A DNA stretch of 9,806 bases, from contig JAFYIF010000236.1 of assembly GCA_017538775.1 (NCBI GenBank), forward strand, positions 1 through 9,806, read 5' to 3'. A program made the position numbers and the translations under genes. Each line of letters begins with the position of its first letter. The stretch's first letter is position 1. Positions 6,520 through 9,806 of the stretch are shown here, piece by piece. The stretch comes from Oscillospiraceae bacterium (GTDB lineage Bacteria; Bacillota; Clostridia; Oscillospirales; Oscillospiraceae). The notes beneath the pieces were generated by a model. It searched no databases, was not told the DNA's origin, and saw only the letters and a list, made by a program, of their open reading frames with translations.

Positions 6520-8394
6520 ATGTCAGACAAGATGGAAGAGAGACTGCAAGCGCGTTTCGACGAGCTGAAACACCTGTATGACAGCGTCTACCACAGCGAC
6601 GAGACGGCCTTTGCCTATTTCTGCGGGATGCTCCGCAGGATGGGAGCGGCGCGCAGCGAAGCGCTGCGGGCGCTGGACGAGCAGCGGCTGGCGCAGCCGG
6701 ACTGGTACCGCTCCGGCGGGATGCTGGGCATGATGCTCTATGTGGACAACTTCGCCGGGAATCTCCGGGGCGTGCAGGCGCATCTGCCCTATCTGAAGGA
6801 GTGCGGCGTCAACTATCTGCACCTGATGCCCCTGCTGAAGACCGTCCGGGAGGCGAGCGACGGCGGCTATGCCGTGGCGGACTTCCGCACGGTGGAGCCG
6901 CGCCTGGGCACCATGGAGGACCTGGAGGACCTGGCCGCCCACTGCCACGCGGAGGGCATGGTCCTGTGCCTGGACTTCGTGATGAACCACACCAGCGACC
7001 GGCACCCCTGGGCCATCGCCGCCCGGGCCGGGGACCCGGTGGCCCGGAGCCGCTACTTCTTCTATGACGACTGGACCATCCCCAACGAGTTTGAAAAGAC
7101 CGTGCCCCAGGTCTTTCCCACCACCGCGCCGGGCAACTTCACCTGGCTGGAGGACTGCCGGCAGGTGGTCATGACCTGCTTCTATCCCTACCAGTGGGAT
7201 CTGAACTACGCCAACCCCATGGTGTTCAACGACATGACGGAGAACCTGCTCTTCCTGGCCAACCGGGGGGCGGACGTGATCCGGCTGGACGCCATTCCCT
7301 ATATCTGGAAGCAACTGGGCACCAACTGCCGCAATCTGCCCGAGGTCCACACCCTCACCCGGCTGCTGAAACTGGTCTGCCAGATCGTCTGCCCCGGCGT
7401 GCTGCTGCTGGGGGAGGTCATCATGGCTCCGGAGCATCTGGCCCCCTATTTCGGCACGCCGGAACAGCCGGAGTGCGACATGCTCTACAACGCCACCACC
7501 ATGTGCACCACCTGGCACACCGTGGCCACCCGGGACGTGCGGCTCCTGCGGCGGCAGATCGAGGCCCTGGGCCGCCTGCCCCGCGCCTTCACCTTCCAGA
7601 ACTACCTCCGCTGCCATGACGACATCGGCTGGGGCCTGGACTACCCCTGGCTCTGGGCCAACCTGACCCAGGGCGAAGCGCCCCACAAGAAGTATCTGAA
7701 CGACTGGTTCTCCGGCGTCTTTCCCGGGAGCTGGTCCCGGGGCGAGCTCTACAACGACGACCCCCGGCTCCAGGACGCCCGGATGTGCGGCACCACCGCC
7801 TCCCTGGTGGGCTTTGAGTCCGCCGCCACGCCGGAGGAGGAAGAGCGGGCGTTTTCGTGCTTCACGATGCTCCACGCCTGGCTGCTGAGTCAGAGCGGCA
7901 TCCCGGTCCTCTACAGCGGGGACGAGATCGCCCAGCTCAACGACTACAGCTACCACGACGACCCGGAGAAGGCCGCCGACAGCCGCTATCTCCACCGGGG
8001 CGCCTTCCGCTGGGACCTGGCCGCCATGCGCGGCGACCCCGAGACCCGCCAGGGCCGTGTCTTCCAGGCTCTGCGGCGGCTGGAGCGCATCCGCGCCGAC
8101 CATGCGGTCTTCTGTGCCGACGCCACGGTCTGGGCCTTCGACACCGGCGACAACGCGGTGCTGGGCCTGGTCCGGGACGATCGGAACGCCGAGGACGGCG
8201 TTCCCTACAAAGCGGGCGCGAAGCTCACCGCCTTGTACAACTTCTCGGAGCACAGCCGTAGCGTCCCCAACCCGGCCATGGGCGCGACGGACCTGCTGAC
8301 GGACACGGCGCGGACGGAAGCGCGGCTGGATCTGCCCGGCTACGGCTTCCTCTGGCTGCTGGAGGGCGGGGAATCCGGACAGCATGGACAGTGA
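6520..8394 (+). CDS. GH13 subfamily 4 amylosucrase-like enzyme
   Basis: Predicted to act on sucrose, moving glucose onto an alpha-1,4-glucan (amylosucrase) or water (sucrose hydrolase) and releasing fructose. The 624-residue protein aligns along its length with Neisseria polysaccharea amylosucrase: helical N-terminal part (about 1-65), (beta/alpha)8 barrel (about 68-525), C-terminal beta domain. Recognisable residues are Asp114 (SDGGYAV), His157 (NHTSD), nucleophile Asp257 in RLDAIPYIWKQLGT, acid/base Glu299, His366-Asp367 in CHDDIGW, and Arg489 (DDPEKAADSRY), counterpart of the arginine that pairs with Asp114 in the subsite -1 pocket. CHDDIGW and the Asp114/Arg489 pair point to subfamily 4 rather than sucrose phosphorylase. 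No signal peptide is present. ATG at 6520 is supported by GAGGG 6 nt upstream. About 13 residues (555-567) look inserted relative to Neisseria and contain repeat-derived sequence. Hydrolase versus polymerase activity cannot be decided here. Confidence 0.9.
   Translation: MSDKMEERLQARFDELKHLYDSVYHSDETAFAYFCGMLRRMGAARSEALRALDEQRLAQPDWYRSGGMLGMMLYVDNFAGNLRGVQAHLPYLKECGVNYLHLMPLLKTVREASDGGYAVADFRTVEPRLGTMEDLEDLAAHCHAEGMVLCLDFVMNHTSDRHPWAIAARAGDPVARSRYFFYDDWTIPNEFEKTVPQVFPTTAPGNFTWLEDCRQVVMTCFYPYQWDLNYANPMVFNDMTENLLFLANRGADVIRLDAIPYIWKQLGTNCRNLPEVHTLTRLLKLVCQIVCPGVLLLGEVIMAPEHLAPYFGTPEQPECDMLYNATTMCTTWHTVATRDVRLLRRQIEALGRLPRAFTFQNYLRCHDDIGWGLDYPWLWANLTQGEAPHKKYLNDWFSGVFPGSWSRGELYNDDPRLQDARMCGTTASLVGFESAATPEEEERAFSCFTMLHAWLLSQSGIPVLYSGDEIAQLNDYSYHDDPEKAADSRYLHRGAFRWDLAAMRGDPETRQGRVFQALRRLERIRADHAVFCADATVWAFDTGDNAVLGLVRDDRNAEDGVPYKAGAKLTALYNFSEHSRSVPNPAMGATDLLTDTARTEARLDLPGYGFLWLLEGGESGQHGQ
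8183..8209 (+). repeat. Palindromic repeat, copy 3, inside the GH13 coding sequence
   Basis: These 27 bases are identical to 6429-6455, including both 9-nt arms (8183-8191 and 8196-8204) and the CCCTACA tail start. They are read in a different frame from copy 1: here they give RNAEDGVPY (residues 555-563, the first codon starting one base earlier), whereas in GH36 they give GTPRTAFPT. The element keeps the GH13 frame open and falls in the C-terminal beta domain, between VRDD and LTALYNFSE, where Neisseria amylosucrase as recalled has no matching residues. Confidence 0.88.
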
Positions 8395-9806
8395 ACGTCT
8401 CGCCCGGGCCCGGGCCTATGAGCGGGAACAGCTCCCCGCCGTCCCTCCGGCGCTGCTGCCCCGCTTCCACCTCTGCGGCGGCGTGGGCTGGATCAACGAC
8501 CCCAACGGTTTCTCCCTGTACCGGGGGGAATACCACCTCTTCTTTCAATACAACCCCTACGACGTGCGCTGGGACACGATGCACTGGGGCCACGCCAAAA
8601 CCCGGGACTTCATCCGCTGGGAACGGCTGCCCGCGGCCCTGGCCCCGGACGCGGACTACGACCGGGACGGCTGCTTTTCCGGCAGCGCCCTGGAGACCCC
8701 GGACGGGCGGCATCTCCTGATGTACACCGGCGTCCGGAAGACCCTTCGGGCCGACGGCACGGTGGAGGAACTGCAAACCCAGTGCCTGGCCTTCGGCGAC
8801 GGCAGGGACTATGAAAAATACCCCGGCAACCCGGTCATCACCGCCGCCGCGCTGCCCCCCGGGGGCAGCAGCCGGGACTTCCGGGACCCGAAGATCTGGC
8901 GGGAGGGGGACGAATACCGCTGCGTGGCGGGCAACCGCTGCCCCGACGGCAGCGGCGCGGTGCTGCTCTTCCGCAGCCCGGACGCGGTCCACTGGCGCTA
9001 CGCCGGGACCCTGGCCGCCTCCGGAAACCGCTGCGGGCGGATGTGGGAATGCCCCGACTTCTTCCCCCTGGACGGTACGGACGTGCTGCTGCTCAGCCCC
9101 CAGGAGCTCTTCGGCCAGGAGCCGGAGTTTCTGGACGGCAACACCACCCTCTGTCTGCTGGGCCGCTTCGACGCCGCCGAGGGGACGCTGCGGCGGGAGG
9201 CGGAGCAGACCATCGACTACGGCCTGGACTTTTACGCCCCCCAGACGGTCTTCACGGCGGATGGCCGCCGGGTGATGGTCGCCTGGATGCAGTACTGGAA
9301 CAGCGTGGACTACCGCCCGGAGCCGCCGCTGCCCTTCTTCGGACAGCTGACCCTCCCCCGGGAGCTGCGCGTCCGGGACGGGCGCCTGCTGCAAAGCCCC
9401 GTGCGGGAGCTGGAAAACTACCGCGGCGCGGCGCTGATCCGGCGCGACCTGCTGCTGCGGGACGAGACCCGGACGGTCCCCGGCGTTTCCGGGCGCTGCC
9501 TGGACCTGCTGCTGACGCTCCGCCCGGTGGCGGGGGAGCGGCTGCGCAGCTTCACCCTGACACTGGCAGCGCAGGGGGAGGACGGGTTGACGCTCCGCTA
9601 CGAGCCGGAGGAGCGCTGCCTCACGGTGGACCGGAGCCGCTGCGGATTCCCCGCCTCGGTCCGCAACCGCCGGAGCTTCCCGGTTCGGGCCGCCGAACCC
9701 TTCCGGCTGCGGCTCTTGCTGGACCGCTGGAGCCTGGAGGTCTTTGTCAACGGCGGGGAACAGGCCGCCAGCTTCGTCCTCTACGCCCCCCAGGAGGCCG
9801 ACGGCA
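8384..9806 (+). CDS. GH32 beta-fructofuranosidase / sucrose hydrolase, 3' end cut by the window
   Basis: Retaining enzyme that cleaves the fructosyl bond of sucrose and probably short fructans. 474 residues are visible with no stop before the right edge. The three GH32 signature sites are intact: WINDPNG with nucleophile Asp39, FRDPK with transition-state stabiliser Asp168, and WECPD with acid/base Glu222. The family motif DFYAPQT is at 282-288. The C-terminal beta-sandwich is almost complete (LEVFVNGGE at 451-459), so only a short stretch should be missing. There is no signal peptide, so it is cytoplasmic. The ATG at 8384 overlaps the end of the GH13 gene by 11 bp, with GGAGGGCGGGG (8361-8371) upstream, suggesting translational coupling. 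No PTS gene is visible, so unphosphorylated sucrose is a likelier substrate than sucrose-6-phosphate, though homologues of both specificities look alike. Confidence 0.93.
   Translation, partial: MDSERLARARAYEREQLPAVPPALLPRFHLCGGVGWINDPNGFSLYRGEYHLFFQYNPYDVRWDTMHWGHAKTRDFIRWERLPAALAPDADYDRDGCFSGSALETPDGRHLLMYTGVRKTLRADGTVEELQTQCLAFGDGRDYEKYPGNPVITAAALPPGGSSRDFRDPKIWREGDEYRCVAGNRCPDGSGAVLLFRSPDAVHWRYAGTLAASGNRCGRMWECPDFFPLDGTDVLLLSPQELFGQEPEFLDGNTTLCLLGRFDAAEGTLRREAEQTIDYGLDFYAPQTVFTADGRRVMVAWMQYWNSVDYRPEPPLPFFGQLTLPRELRVRDGRLLQSPVRELENYRGAALIRRDLLLRDETRTVPGVSGRCLDLLLTLRPVAGERLRSFTLTLAAQGEDGLTLRYEPEERCLTVDRSRCGFPASVRNRRSFPVRAAEPFRLRLLLDRWSLEVFVNGGEQAASFVLYAPQEADG

Noticed and set aside
6523..8385. 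A 620-codon reading frame on the - strand over the GH13 gene
   Set aside because: Mirror frame of the amylosucrase-like gene; low-complexity composition and no recognisable domain.
1..9806. CRISPR array, tRNA, rRNA, integrase or insertion sequence
   Set aside because: No regularly spaced repeats, tRNA-like cloverleaf, or transposase/integrase motifs were found. The only dispersed repeat is the palindromic element at 6429-6510 and 8183-8209.

Overview
The window looks like a chromosomal segment of a high-GC member of the Clostridia, probably a gut Oscillospiraceae-type bacterium. This rests on the lipoprotein-anchored sugar-binding protein, AGGAG-type ribosome binding sites, a DUF624/YesL-like membrane protein and a strong GGC/CTG/CGC/CGG codon bias. 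The taxonomic placement is inference. All seven genes lie on the + strand and read as one carbohydrate-uptake and breakdown operon.

Layout. Positions 18-61 hold a rho-independent terminator for a gene to the left. A promoter (TTGACA at 161-166 with an extended -10 at 181-189) and a leader of about 115 nt precede a CUT1-type ABC importer: binding lipoprotein (312-1580) and two permeases (1718-2578, 2575-3444). A DUF624 membrane protein follows (3535-4146). Three cytoplasmic enzymes come next: GH36 alpha-galactosidase (4209-6464), a GH13 subfamily 4 amylosucrase-like enzyme (6520-8394) and a GH32 beta-fructofuranosidase (8384 to beyond the right edge). No transporter ATPase is encoded here, so a shared MsmK-type ATPase elsewhere is expected.

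How the genes fit together. The set resembles the streptococcal msm (multiple sugar metabolism) locus for raffinose-family oligosaccharides, with an amylosucrase-like enzyme where sucrose phosphorylase (GtfA) would be expected. The proposed route is import of raffinose, stachyose or related sugars, removal of galactose by GH36, and then division of the released sucrose between the GH13 enzyme (glucose moved onto a glucan, or hydrolysed, with fructose released) and GH32 (hydrolysis to glucose and fructose). None of the three enzymes has a signal peptide.

The most unusual feature is a small palindromic repeat present three times. Two diverged tandem copies (6429-6466, 6472-6510) sit at the GH36/GH13 junction, where they encode the end of GH36 including its stop codon and part of the ribosome binding site of the next gene. 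A third copy, identical over 27 bp (8183-8209), lies in frame inside the GH13 gene, where the protein appears to have about 13 extra residues compared with Neisseria amylosucrase. Strong hairpins without T-tracts also sit between the binding protein and permease genes and between the second permease and the DUF624 gene. They may set the relative transcript levels of the genes.
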